A stretch of 64,000 nucleotides of DNA from Eubacteriales bacterium (GCA_028872475.1 JAQYMQ010000021.1:1-64000), one strand, 5' to 3'. Numbered from the stretch's first letter, positions 18,845 through 27,521 are shown. The notes: generated by a model not told the origin, from the sequence alone. Numbers and translations: made by a program.

Positions 18845-19330
18845 TTAGATAATCGAGCCGCTTACAACCGGTATAATTTTTACAAGGTTATCAAAACTTA
18901 TCTCTACCTGATAACCAATTTTCCCGGCGCTACAAATTACTGTTTTAAAACTTTTATGGCTTTCATCGATAAATGTTCGATATACCTTCTTCATACCAAT
19001 CGGTGAACATCCCCCATGAATATATCCTGTCAAAGGAAGCAATTCCCTAGATTTAATCATTTCAACATTTTTAACTCCAGCTAAAACTGCTGCCTTTTTT
19101 AAGTTCAATTCACTTGCGCTGGGCACCATAAATACAAGAATTTCTCCCGTATTAGCTCTTACAACTAACGTCTTAAATACTTGCATTGGATCTTGATTCA
19201 TTACCTCAGCAACTTCAATTCCGCTGATTGCATCCGTATCAACGTATGAATGCTCCGTATAATTTATTTTAGCAGCATCAAGAATTCGCATAACATTAGT
19301 CTTTTCAATCTTATTATTTTTCTTTGCCAT
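18845..19330 (-). CDS. ybaK: YbaK/EbsC-family Cys-tRNA(Pro) deacylase
   Basis: Trans-editing hydrolase that removes Cys mischarged on tRNA-Pro. The start is placed at ATG 19330 (MAKKNNKIEKTNVMR) because GGAGAG precedes it; the track's first codon is an upstream GTG. The 161-aa YbaK domain shows VFKTLVVRANTGEILVFMVP, LNLKKAAVLAG, GYIHGGCSPIG and VICSAGKIGYQVEIS, with the conserved Lys and the GGxSP-type loop. It is divergent from scpA and 58 bp upstream of hydE. Confidence 0.9.
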   Translation of the reverse strand: MAKKNNKIEKTNVMRILDAAKINYTEHSYVDTDAISGIEVAEVMNQDPMQVFKTLVVRANTGEILVFMVPSASELNLKKAAVLAGVKNVEMIKSRELLPLTGYIHGGCSPIGMKKVYRTFIDESHKSFKTVICSAGKIGYQVEISFDNLVKIIPVVSGSII

Positions 19331-19400
19331 ACTGTTTTCTCTCCATTTTTCTATCACAAAATGTTATAATTAAATGATTTATAACAGGAGTAAATTGAAA

Positions 19401-20138
19401 ATGTATAATATAAAAATTAATCAATTTGAAGGTCCTTTTGATCTTCTAGTATATCTAATCGAGCAAGCTCGTATGAATATCTACGATATAAGTATATCCG
19501 AAATTACGGAACAATACATTGATAAAATCAAAAAATTACAAGAACTTGATATTGAAATAACGTCAGATTTCATAGTTTTAGCATCTAATCTAATTCAGAT
19601 TAAATCAAAGATGCTACTTCCAAGATTATCTCCTGATGAATCTGAATTTTTATATGAAGATCCACGTAAAGATCTTGTAGAACGGCTAATTGAATATAAG
19701 ACTTTCAAAAATGCCACAGCACATTTGTCCGACTTAGAAAATGAATCACTAAAGATTCACAAAAAACCAAAATCTGACATTTCTACATACACAAATAATC
19801 CTGACGAAACTTTAAACCTAAGTATAGAAGAATTTATATCTGCTTTTTATAAATTTATTACTAAAAAAGAAAAAACAAAAGAAATAAAGGATCGCTATGA
19901 ACATATACCACGAAATCGAATTAGCGACTCACAACGACTCGAACAAATTAAAGATTTATTTAAAGAAATAGGTTTTGAAAAATTGCCTTTTAGTAAGACA
20001 ATTTTTGATAAAGAAGATAATTACGACATTGCTCTTTCATTTGTTACTATCTTAGAATTGGTAAAACAAAACAAGCTAACAGCAGAGCAACAAAGCCTTT
20101 TTGACGAGATATTTCTTCAACAAAAGAAGGAGGTATAA
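19401..20138 (+). CDS. scpA: Segregation and condensation protein A
   Basis: Kleisin subunit of the SMC-ScpAB condensin that organises newly replicated chromosomes. I use ATG 19401 (MYNIKINQFEGPFDLLVYLIEQ) with AGGAG 10 bases upstream; the track start at 19374 lies before that Shine-Dalgarno. The 245-aa protein has the N-terminal SMC-binding helical domain, an acidic middle linker and a C-terminal winged helix (ALSFVTILELVKQNKL). scpB follows after 3 bp. Confidence 0.96.
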   Translation: MYNIKINQFEGPFDLLVYLIEQARMNIYDISISEITEQYIDKIKKLQELDIEITSDFIVLASNLIQIKSKMLLPRLSPDESEFLYEDPRKDLVERLIEYKTFKNATAHLSDLENESLKIHKKPKSDISTYTNNPDETLNLSIEEFISAFYKFITKKEKTKEIKDRYEHIPRNRISDSQRLEQIKDLFKEIGFEKLPFSKTIFDKEDNYDIALSFVTILELVKQNKLTAEQQSLFDEIFLQQKKEV

Positions 20139-20141
20139 ATA

Positions 20142-20732
20142 ATGTTATCGAACAGAGAAATAAAATCAGCAATTGAATCACTACTCTTTATTTGGGGTGA
20201 GCCTCTTGCAATAAAAATGATTAGCGAAACATTAGATATCAACAAAGAAGATTTAGAAGTAATTATCAGTGAGATGATTGAAGAATATAAGGAATCAAAT
20301 GGTGGCTTAAAAATTAGACGTGTTGATAAAATGCTTCAAATGGTTACATCTAAAGAAAATGATATCTATATCAAAAAATTATGCACTCCAATTAAAACTA
20401 CAAAACTATCACAGGCTGCTTTGGAAGTTCTTACAATCATTACATACAAACAACCTATAACACGTGTAGAAATTGAGAATATAAGAGGCATTAAATGCGA
20501 GAGGGTTTTAGAAGGTTTAATGAAAAAAAATCTCATTTGTGAAAAAGGACGTAGTGACGCTCTTGGAAGACCTATACTATATGGCACTACTACAGCATTC
20601 CTTGAATATATGAATATTAAATCTTTAAAAGATTTACCACCACTAAAAGAATTTGAACGTGATAGCGAAATTCTCGACTATAACGACAATGATGGTCAAA
20701 TCTCTTTTATGACAGATAATAAAGAAAGGTAA
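20142..20732 (+). CDS. scpB: Segregation and condensation protein B
   Basis: Kite subunit that dimerises and binds ScpA in the SMC complex. The 196-aa sequence shows two winged helices: REIKSAIESLLFIWGEPLAIKMISETL near the N-terminus, and SQAALEVLTIITYKQPITRVEIENIRG followed by GRPILYGTT in the second half. AAGGAGGT at the end of scpA serves as its Shine-Dalgarno. The scpA-scpB-rluB order is conserved in Firmicutes. Confidence 0.97.
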   Translation: MLSNREIKSAIESLLFIWGEPLAIKMISETLDINKEDLEVIISEMIEEYKESNGGLKIRRVDKMLQMVTSKENDIYIKKLCTPIKTTKLSQAALEVLTIITYKQPITRVEIENIRGIKCERVLEGLMKKNLICEKGRSDALGRPILYGTTTAFLEYMNIKSLKDLPPLKEFERDSEILDYNDNDGQISFMTDNKER

Positions 20733-20743
20733 TATAACAAATT

Positions 20744-21466
20744 ATGGTTATTGAAAACTTTAGGCTAAATAAATATATCGCTTCTAGCGGACTGTGTAGC
20801 AGGAGGAAGGCTGATGACTTCATTAAAAATGGAAATGTTAAAGTTAATGGTGTTGTCACTAAAGACTTCAGCTTACAGATATCGACTTTAGACAAGGTTG
20901 AAGTAAACGGTAAACCTATTATTCCTGAAGTTGAAAAATTATACTATGCTTTAAATAAACCTGTTGGCTTTATAACATCAATGGATGATCAATTTGATAG
21001 ACCAACGGTAGCTGAACTCGTTAAAAATATTCCTGCCAGACTTTTTCCGGTAGGTAGACTCGACAATGACACTTCCGGCTTAATTATAATGACTAATGAC
21101 GGGGAATTATCGCAACAACTTGCTCATCCAAAACATAAAACTAACAAAACCTATCTAGCCGTGATTAATGGTGTAATATCTGACAAAAAACTGCGCACAC
21201 TAAAAAACGGCGTGGATATTGGGGGATTTGTAACATCTCCTTGTGAAGCAGAAATCACTAAACAAACAAAAACTTATTCCATTATAAAAATTACTATACA
21301 CGAAGGGAAAAACAGACAAGTTCGAAAGATGTTTACTGCCATTGGTTTTAAAGTTCTTGAACTAAAAAGAATATCTATAGGCAATCTTCCACTTGGACGA
21401 CTTAAGGAAGGCCATTTAAGAAAGTTAGATAAAACAGACCTGGAATTATTAAAAGGTAATATGTAA
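20744..21466 (+). CDS. rluB: 23S rRNA pseudouridine synthase, RluB-type
   Basis: Isomerises a uridine in 23S rRNA helix 80-90 region (RluB family, U2605 in E. coli numbering). The 240-aa protein has an N-terminal S4 RNA-binding domain (RLNKYIASSGLCSRRKADDFI) and a catalytic domain with the nucleophile Asp in PVGRLDNDTSGLIIMTNDGEL and C-terminal HEGKNRQVRKMFTAIG. RluE/RluF are relatives; the S4 domain and scpAB linkage favour RluB. Confidence 0.93.
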   Translation: MVIENFRLNKYIASSGLCSRRKADDFIKNGNVKVNGVVTKDFSLQISTLDKVEVNGKPIIPEVEKLYYALNKPVGFITSMDDQFDRPTVAELVKNIPARLFPVGRLDNDTSGLIIMTNDGELSQQLAHPKHKTNKTYLAVINGVISDKKLRTLKNGVDIGGFVTSPCEAEITKQTKTYSIIKITIHEGKNRQVRKMFTAIGFKVLELKRISIGNLPLGRLKEGHLRKLDKTDLELLKGNM

Positions 21467-21478
21467 ATAGGAGAATTT

Positions 21479-22438
21479 ATGCAAAAAATAAAAAATGTTA
21501 TTTATTCAATATTAGCAATAGTATTTTTAGTACTCTTCTTTGTCTTTGCTACACCTATACTGAAAGGTATTATAAATGTTGGAATTGTCATTCCAGCTAT
21601 AATTTCAATAGTTATAGCAGTGTATTCATTATTGTCGCTTAAACATCCTATTTCAAATATACCTAACGACAATGAGATTACTGAAGAAATGCTATCTCAA
21701 AGAGAAGAAGCAAAGCACTTCATACAAAATAGACCTGCAAAACTCAGATCTACTGTTTTATTTGGAGCAAAAAAAGAAAAACTTGAAGAATTCAATAATA
21801 ATTATGAGTATTATAATGTTCCTGGACTTATTTTCTCTAAAAAGACAAGAAAAAAACTTGATAAAATATTTTTCACTTTTGTAGCATTATTATTAATAGT
21901 TGCTACTATCACGAGTTATATATTGTTCTTTGGTTACGATCGTTTTGATATTAATACTTCAAGCAACAGTAATAAAACCGTTCTTGTTCTTGGTTGCAAA
22001 GTAAATGGAAATATACCTTCCAGAACACTAAAAAACCGTTTAAACGCTTCTATTGAAGTTTTAAATGCAAACCCTACTATGAAATGTATTGTATCTGGAG
22101 GCAAAGGAAAAAACGAAAATATTACAGAAGCATATGCGATGCAACAATATCTAATTGATAAAGGAATTGCACAAGACAGAATATTTTTAGAAGAAAATTC
22201 ATTCTCGACTAAAGAAAATATACAAAATAGCTATGAAATAGCAAACAAAAACAACTTACCAAACGAATTTATAATTGTTACTGATGCATATCACCAACAT
22301 CGAGCTAATAGATATGCAAAAGAAAATAATGTTAAAGCTGTAGGCTATCCTGCACACACAGAATGGTATCTTCTTGCACCATATACAGCAAGGGAATCTT
22401 TAGGCTTAATATATGAATCAATTTTTGGTAGCAAGTAA
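21479..22438 (+). CDS. YdcF/SanA-family (DUF218) membrane protein
   Basis: 319-aa protein. The first 60 residues hold two hydrophobic segments (YSILAIVFLVLFFVFATPIL; IVIPAIISIVIAVYSLL), and a third spans about 130-152. The C-terminal DUF218 domain (about 165-315) has VLVLGCKVNGNIPSRTLKNRLNAS, CIVSGGKGKNENITEA, FLEENSFSTKENIQNS and VTDAYHQHRA. Members of this family (YdcF, SanA, ElyC) affect envelope integrity, but the reaction is not known. Probably the last gene of the scpA operon. Confidence 0.85.
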   Translation: MQKIKNVIYSILAIVFLVLFFVFATPILKGIINVGIVIPAIISIVIAVYSLLSLKHPISNIPNDNEITEEMLSQREEAKHFIQNRPAKLRSTVLFGAKKEKLEEFNNNYEYYNVPGLIFSKKTRKKLDKIFFTFVALLLIVATITSYILFFGYDRFDINTSSNSNKTVLVLGCKVNGNIPSRTLKNRLNASIEVLNANPTMKCIVSGGKGKNENITEAYAMQQYLIDKGIAQDRIFLEENSFSTKENIQNSYEIANKNNLPNEFIIVTDAYHQHRANRYAKENNVKAVGYPAHTEWYLLAPYTARESLGLIYESIFGSK

Positions 22439-22456
22439 TTCACATATATCGCAAAT

Positions 22457-22481
22457 AAAATTTATTGAATCAATAAATTTT
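22457..22481. terminator. AT-only inverted repeat between the ydcF-like gene and uraA
   Basis: Perfect 11-bp arms AAAATTTATTG / CAATAAATTTT with a 3-nt loop, 18 bp after the preceding stop. It has A and T flanks on both strands but no clear poly-T run; a weak terminator is the likely role. Confidence 0.4.
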
Positions 22482-22536
22482 AAGTTAATAAAAATTAAAA
22501 ACATATATTATTAATTTATTTAAAGGTTTATTTAAG

Positions 22537-22571
22537 AAAGGAGATTGTATATTTTATACAAAAATGTTATG
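22537..22571 (+). promoter_or_regulatory. Ribosome binding site separated from the uraA start by a hairpin
   Basis: AAAGGAG (22537-22543) is 25 nt from the ATG at 22569, too far for normal initiation. The gap is filled by a perfect hairpin, TTGTATA-TTT-TATACAA (22545-22561). If folded, the remaining spacer is about 8 nt, which is optimal. The distance and the repeat are seen; the folding model is inference. Confidence 0.55.
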
Positions 22572-23846
22572 GAAAAAAACAAAAGAATTATTCAAGTCGA
22601 CGAGCGTGTACCTCTAGCCAAAGGAATCCCATTAAGTATACAGCACACATTTGCAATGTTTAGTGCCTCTGTACTCGTTCCATACTTACTAGGCATTAAC
22701 GCTTCTATAGTTTTATTAATGAATGGTATTGGAACTCTTATATTCATCTTTATGACAAAAGGTAAGGCTCCTGCATACTTAGGTTCAAGTTTTGCATTTA
22801 TTTCACCAGCATTGCTTATTATCGCAAATCCAAATATGGGCTATGAATACGCAATAGGCGGATTTGTTGTTACTGGTATTGTAATGACATTGATCGCTAT
22901 TATAATCAAATTTGTAGGAACTAAATGGATTGGAATTCTATTACCTCCTGCAGCTATGGGTCCAATAATCGCACTAATTGGTCTTGAACTCGCAGGCACA
23001 GCAGCACAAAGTGGAGGCTTAATTCTTACAGATACATACACTTCTATAAATGTTGACTTTGTAATAGTATTCCTAGTAACAATAACTGTCGCAGTATTTG
23101 GACAGGTTTTATTTAGAGGTTTTGCTGCCGCAATTGCGATTCTTATAGCAATCGTTGTTGGCTACCTAACAGCATCATCACTAGGAATTGTTGATTTTTC
23201 TGTAGTATCAAATGCTCCTATGTTCGAAGTTCCTAATTTCTTAATGCCTAAATTTAGCGTCGAAGCAATTCTAATTACTGTTCCTGCAGCACTTGTTGTT
23301 ATATCTGAACACATAGGCCACCAGGTTGTAACTAGCGAAATAGTTGGCAGAGATCTTATAAAAGACCCTGGCTTACATCGTTCATTAGCCGCTGATGGTA
23401 TATCAACTACACTTTCAGGTTTCTGTGGTTCAGTTCCAACAACTACATACGGAGAAAATATCGGTGTAATGGCAATTACAAAGGTTTACAGTGTTTGGGT
23501 AATTGGTGGAGCTGCTGTATTTTCTATAATCCTTGCATGGATTGGAAAAGCTTCTGCTCTTATAAACACAATTCCTGCTCCTGTAATGGGTGGTATAAGC
23601 TTCTTGCTTTACGGAATGATTGCCGCTTCAGGATTAAGACTTCTAGTTGATGAAAAGGTTGACTACAGTAAAGCCAGAAATTTAGCTCTTTCCTCTGTTG
23701 TATTTGTAACCGGACTATCCGGTGCCTTCATACAAATTGGAAGTGTACAACTAAAAGGTATGGCTCTTGCAACAATTGTTGGTATAGCACTTGGTCTTAT
23801 ATTCTTTATAATAGATAAATTCGGTTTAGCTAACGATAAAGAATAA
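22569..23846 (+). CDS. uraA: NCS2-family uracil/xanthine permease
   Basis: Multi-pass nucleobase:cation symporter. The 425-aa protein begins MEKNKRIIQVDERVPLAKGI, followed by SIQHTFAMFSASVLVPYLLG, typical of UraA/PyrP, and contains the conserved TM10 region (SEHIGHQ) and FCGSVPTTTYGENIG. The Glu-His-x-Gly and GENIG motifs are substrate and proton contacts in the uracil branch, so uracil is favoured over xanthine. It has its own transcript region downstream of an inverted repeat; no purine or PyrR-type leader is evident. Confidence 0.9.
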   Translation: MEKNKRIIQVDERVPLAKGIPLSIQHTFAMFSASVLVPYLLGINASIVLLMNGIGTLIFIFMTKGKAPAYLGSSFAFISPALLIIANPNMGYEYAIGGFVVTGIVMTLIAIIIKFVGTKWIGILLPPAAMGPIIALIGLELAGTAAQSGGLILTDTYTSINVDFVIVFLVTITVAVFGQVLFRGFAAAIAILIAIVVGYLTASSLGIVDFSVVSNAPMFEVPNFLMPKFSVEAILITVPAALVVISEHIGHQVVTSEIVGRDLIKDPGLHRSLAADGISTTLSGFCGSVPTTTYGENIGVMAITKVYSVWVIGGAAVFSIILAWIGKASALINTIPAPVMGGISFLLYGMIAASGLRLLVDEKVDYSKARNLALSSVVFVTGLSGAFIQIGSVQLKGMALATIVGIALGLIFFIIDKFGLANDKE

Positions 23847-23870
23847 AATAAACATTAAAACATAAATAAT

Positions 23871-23906
23871 AAAAAACAGAATCCTTTTATTAGGGTTCTG
23901 TTTTTT
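23871..23906. terminator. Bidirectional terminator between uraA and the alaX-like gene
   Basis: Stem AAAAAACAGAATCC / GGGTTCTGTTTTTT with one T-G wobble and an 8-nt loop. T-runs occur on both strands between the convergent genes. Confidence 0.9.
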
Positions 23907-23927
23907 ATTATTTATTCATATAGCAAT

Positions 23928-25304
23928 TTACAAGTTTTTTAATAATCCTTGAAAAGTCTTTATTATATCATCAACATCCTTATTATATGACAATCTTGCA
24001 AATTTTACGTTTCCACCGCCCTTACCTAATCCGTCTAATACCATAGCCTTTACTATTCCACCAGCATTAATTTTCTCATCCAAGCTCCAAAGCATTGCTA
24101 CACTATCTTTTTCTGTTATCAGTACTAATGCTTCATTTTTATAATTATCCTGCCTTAGTACTCCAGCAACATTATTGCCTATTTCGATAAGATCACTGGC
24201 GTCTACATCATCATAACTAAATATATCACACCAAACCGAATCATCTTTTGTCTGAATTGCATTAATTATCTCATTTACGTAAATCCTTTGAAGTTTTTTC
24301 TTAAGATTAAATAAATTATCTCGTTCTTCTTCAATCTGTTCCTTCTTTTTTCTTAAAGCCTCTTCAAGGCTATCTCTATCAGCCGAATATTCTTCACACA
24401 GCTTTGTTACGATATTATGCTTTTGCCTATAATCTTCATACGCATCATATCCACAATCTAAATACAATCGCCACATATCTTTGTTTTTTTCAAGTTTAAA
24501 AATTTTAATAATACCTATCTCACCTGTCTTGTTAGGATGAGTACCACAGCACGCAACACAATCTATCGGCGATAAGGTATTCCCAATAGTAACGACACTA
24601 ATCTCTCCGTCATCAATATTAATATCTTTTCTGACATCCCTAATACTAGCTTCAGCTTTATTTTCAAATATATCTGTAGCTATATCTACATTATCCCAAA
24701 TAGTCTTATTTGCTAAATATTCAATCTTCTTAACCATATCCCATGTTATCACTGGAAATTCTTGGCTTTTTAAGTCAATGGTCACATAATGGTCTCCCAT
24801 ATGAAAGCCTTTATTAGCTGCTTTATAATATTTCCAAAATAATCCTGAAACTATATGTTCTCCACTGTGCCTTTGCATATTTCTTCTTCGATTATTCCAG
24901 TTTAGAAATAATATTACACTATCACCTTCTCTAATATCCATTTCTTCTATTTTATCTAATTTATGAAAAATTAAATCTTCATACTCATAAAAGCTATTAA
25001 TCTTACTTATTTCGTAGCTATCACAACTCAGCAAACCGCTTATTGCATCAAGAAAATTATAAAAATCTTTATCTTCATATATATCTATATTATTGTACTT
25101 TTCTTTTACAGAATCCAATACACTGGTTGGTATCTGATAATTATTTTTAAGCAATAATACAAATCCCTTATCTTCTGGCTGTCCGCCTCCGCCAGGAAAG
25201 AAAATCGTTTTATCAAAAACAACACCTTCATCTCCTACATATCCTACTTTTGTAGTATAAATCTTTAAATATTTATTTTTTATGTATAATTTTTCATTTT
25301 CCAT
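23928..25304 (-). CDS. AlaX-like alanyl-tRNA editing protein
   Basis: Probable hydrolase that clears Ser or Gly mischarged on tRNA-Ala. The 458-aa protein has an AlaRS-like beta-barrel start (KTIFFPGGGGQPEDKG), the zinc-binding editing core (RHSGEHIVSG, HxxxH type, and VACCGTHPNKTGEIGIIKI, CxxxH type), a coiled coil (about 305-345) and a C-terminal DHHA1-like Gly-rich domain (LDGLGKGGGNVKFA). This is the long AlaX form; there is no aminoacylation domain. An insertion of about 60 residues follows the first motif. Ends convergent with uraA. Confidence 0.88.
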   Translation of the reverse strand: MENEKLYIKNKYLKIYTTKVGYVGDEGVVFDKTIFFPGGGGQPEDKGFVLLLKNNYQIPTSVLDSVKEKYNNIDIYEDKDFYNFLDAISGLLSCDSYEISKINSFYEYEDLIFHKLDKIEEMDIREGDSVILFLNWNNRRRNMQRHSGEHIVSGLFWKYYKAANKGFHMGDHYVTIDLKSQEFPVITWDMVKKIEYLANKTIWDNVDIATDIFENKAEASIRDVRKDINIDDGEISVVTIGNTLSPIDCVACCGTHPNKTGEIGIIKIFKLEKNKDMWRLYLDCGYDAYEDYRQKHNIVTKLCEEYSADRDSLEEALRKKKEQIEEERDNLFNLKKKLQRIYVNEIINAIQTKDDSVWCDIFSYDDVDASDLIEIGNNVAGVLRQDNYKNEALVLITEKDSVAMLWSLDEKINAGGIVKAMVLDGLGKGGGNVKFARLSYNKDVDDIIKTFQGLLKNL

Positions 25305-25634
25305 AAATTTACAACCTTTTTTAATAAATAATACTTCCCTTTTTCCCCTAAAATTTAATAATTTTTAATTTCTTACAACCTTTATTCACTTTATAATAAT
25401 TATTATTAATTCTTGTTGATAACTTTTTGCATTTTTTTACAAATTTATATGTATATACTGTATTTCCTACATTTATAGCTCTTACATTTATCCACACATC
25501 ACATGTTCCTTTATTGTATACAATTCGCAACATCTTGTGAATAACTATACAAATCCCATTATTTCAACATTATAGCTTTATAATAACTGTTCTTTTTCTC
25601 AGAACGTCGGTTTACATAATTTTTTCAAGAATAT
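25305..25634. other. 330-bp intergenic region with DnaA-box-like 9-mers
   Basis: Very AT-rich gap between two leftward genes. It contains a perfect DnaA box TTATCCACA (25488-25496) and two near-boxes, TGTTGATAA (25414-25422) and TGTGAATAA (25536-25544), within 131 bp. The 61-aa ORF of the track (25348-25533, minus) is not convincing: no Shine-Dalgarno and Lys/Asn-rich low complexity. A GTTCT/AGAAC hairpin with an internal T-run at 25588-25604 is near the upstream gene end and may be a terminator. DnaA binding is inference. Confidence 0.5.
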
Positions 25635-26819
25635 TTATTCATTGTGAGACCCAATATTTTCCAAGAATTGGTCAAAACTAATTTGTTCACTATTCGCAAA
25701 CTCTAGTAAAACCGCCTGTTTAAAGTAATACCTACCCACCATATTAAATCTCGTGCTATTATCAGAGTTAACATTTTTTAAAAACCATTCTTCTAATAAA
25801 ATTGCATTTTTCTCATTATTTGCAACAAGAATAATCTCTCCATATATAGTGACAAAGCATACACCATAAATATCATCGTTTAAATTAAATTTACTTTTCA
25901 TTACGTGATCGTTATTTTTCTTAAAAATCATATACATGCAACCATTAGGGTATATCCTTGACGTTAACGGTAGATCAAAATGTATACTTTCAACGATTAT
26001 ATTATCTTCTAATAAACCTTTCATCCTATAAAATGTTATATACTCATTACGATTAAGTTTCATCGCCACTTCCTGATTAGTTAATCTAAAAATCCTATAT
26101 ATATCTATATATACAACCTTTTTTCCTTCAACTTCAACACGACTAAGCATCGCATAATAACCATCAGAACTACCAATTATTGTTTCACAAAGATAATACC
26201 CTTTCTTTGGGACTATCTCATTCAAATACATCGTATTATTACCTTTGATTACAAATTGGTCTGCCGCTACTAACTTTGCCTCTTTTGTATATAACAAATC
26301 CATCCCCACTTGATCGTAACAAACTAATCTCATTAAAGCATAATTAATTAGTTCATTATCATTTCTAGGGGATGTAATTATTTTTCTAACCACACCCTTA
26401 GCAACTTTATCAGAATTGCTTATCTTTTTTGATAATATGAAATCATTTTCTCTAAGCTCTTCTTTAGTAACATCTTTCTTTTTAGCAAGTTTTTCATAGT
26501 ATTCTTGTACAATATATATGGATTCATCTTCTGTCATTGCTACTTTGTTTCCACCCAAACAACCAAAAGTTGCTATATCCAATATCTTCCTTCTTCTCTC
26601 ATCATTACCCCATATTCGTTCATATCTTGAAAGTTCCGGTTCCTCATCTTCAATATAATAAAATTGATGCAAATCTTCATCTTCTACACAATTTAAAACT
26701 TTCCAATGAATATATAATCCGTATACACCCATAAGCCTTGTGTTTATTGCATATGCTTTAACGAATTGCTTCTCTGCATTATCTTTGTCTTTTAATCCAC
26801 CGTCAATAATTGTTAACAT
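25635..26819 (-). CDS. Uncharacterised 394-aa protein
   Basis: I do not recognise this family. It is probably soluble: no signal peptide or membrane segments, rich in Asp, Glu, Lys, Asn and Tyr. A central stretch (LINYALMRLVCYDQVGMDLL) and a later one (NGCMYMIFKKNNDHVM) look like folded mixed alpha/beta protein. AAGGGATA precedes the ATG, and the gene starts 6 bp after the stop of the cyclodeaminase gene, so the two are very likely co-transcribed and downstream of parAB. It is a full-length intact frame, so it is expected to be expressed. Function cannot be assigned. Confidence 0.8.
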   Translation of the reverse strand: MLTIIDGGLKDKDNAEKQFVKAYAINTRLMGVYGLYIHWKVLNCVEDEDLHQFYYIEDEEPELSRYERIWGNDERRRKILDIATFGCLGGNKVAMTEDESIYIVQEYYEKLAKKKDVTKEELRENDFILSKKISNSDKVAKGVVRKIITSPRNDNELINYALMRLVCYDQVGMDLLYTKEAKLVAADQFVIKGNNTMYLNEIVPKKGYYLCETIIGSSDGYYAMLSRVEVEGKKVVYIDIYRIFRLTNQEVAMKLNRNEYITFYRMKGLLEDNIIVESIHFDLPLTSRIYPNGCMYMIFKKNNDHVMKSKFNLNDDIYGVCFVTIYGEIILVANNEKNAILLEEWFLKNVNSDNSTRFNMVGRYYFKQAVLLEFANSEQISFDQFLENIGSHNE

Positions 26820-26825
26820 TATCCC

Positions 26826-27452
26826 TTATATTCTTCCTTCAACATCAACATACATTTCATTAGCAACATTTTCAATAGATTTAACTAGCTGCATTCCATC
26901 CACTAAAAATTTTTGAGCAATATTTGCTTCTCTAATATATGCTGCATTTATTTTAATATTAAGCCATGCACTTCTTGCTGCAGAAATAAGTTCCTGTGCT
27001 GCAACTCCAATATCGCTTATTGCCAACTTGCTTGTCTTTCCAATAAGCGTCTTTCCAACCCGAACTGCATCATTTATTAGTATCAGTACTGACATTGGCA
27101 CACTCGCTGCATCAATTGAACAATCGCTTAAAACATTCTCTTTCTTTTCTCTATCTTCGTCTGTTATATTAGGTAAACTATATGCTTTTGATAATTCTAG
27201 AAAAACACTTCTATCTTCTTCAGCTTTAAGTAATAATTTCTCAAAAATCTCACTTAATTTCTCTTGGGCTATAAGATTCTCTTCTTCCCATTCCATATAC
27301 GTTTTTTTCCCTATTGACAAATCTAACACCATTAATAATAATGCCACGCCCTGACTTGCTGATAATCCGCACACAGCACCTCCACCTGGTGCTGGTTCCC
27401 TAGTCTTTAATAATCTTAGATAGTGTTCTATTGTCATATTCTGTATCTGCAT
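26826..27452 (-). CDS. fchA: Cyclodeaminase/cyclohydrolase family protein (FTCD_C)
   Basis: Likely methenyl-tetrahydrofolate cyclohydrolase or formimino-THF cyclodeaminase in one-carbon metabolism. The 208-aa all-helical domain has the conserved REPAPGGGAVCGLSASQGVALLLMV and later VPMSVLILINDAVRVG. AGGAGGATA is ideally placed before the ATG. It lies 69 bp after parB, with a parS palindrome in the gap, and is coupled to the unknown 394-aa gene. Substrate cannot be told from sequence; the fchA symbol reflects the stand-alone form. Confidence 0.82.
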   Translation of the reverse strand: MQIQNMTIEHYLRLLKTREPAPGGGAVCGLSASQGVALLLMVLDLSIGKKTYMEWEEENLIAQEKLSEIFEKLLLKAEEDRSVFLELSKAYSLPNITDEDREKKENVLSDCSIDAASVPMSVLILINDAVRVGKTLIGKTSKLAISDIGVAAQELISAARSAWLNIKINAAYIREANIAQKFLVDGMQLVKSIENVANEMYVDVEGRI

Positions 27453-27479
27453 AATTTATCCTCCTACCATATATTAAAA

Positions 27480-27505
27480 AGAAATGTTTCACGTGAAACA
27501 TTTCT
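27480..27505. promoter_or_regulatory. parS site within a 26-bp palindrome
   Basis: Contains the perfect 16-bp parS core TGTTTCACGTGAAACA (27485-27500), the ParB loading site. The palindrome is extended by 5 bp on each side and on the minus strand is followed by TTTT, so it also resembles an intrinsic terminator at the end of parB. Confidence 0.95.
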
Positions 27506-27521
27506 CAAGATTTTAATGATG

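Noticed and set aside
18787-18855. Direct repeat CTTAGATAATC flanking the ybaK-hydE gap
   Set aside because: One copy lies in the hydE leader and one in the ybaK coding end; an 11-bp match is not enough in AT-rich DNA to claim a mobile-element footprint.
22439-22568. Purine or PyrR-type riboswitch before the uracil/xanthine permease
   Set aside because: The leader is almost wholly AT, short, and shows no conserved purine-aptamer or PyrR-loop sequence.
25348-25533. 61-aa minus-strand ORF in the intergenic region before the alaX-like gene
   Set aside because: No Shine-Dalgarno, Lys/Asn/Tyr-rich composition driven by AT content, and it overlaps the DnaA-box-like sites.
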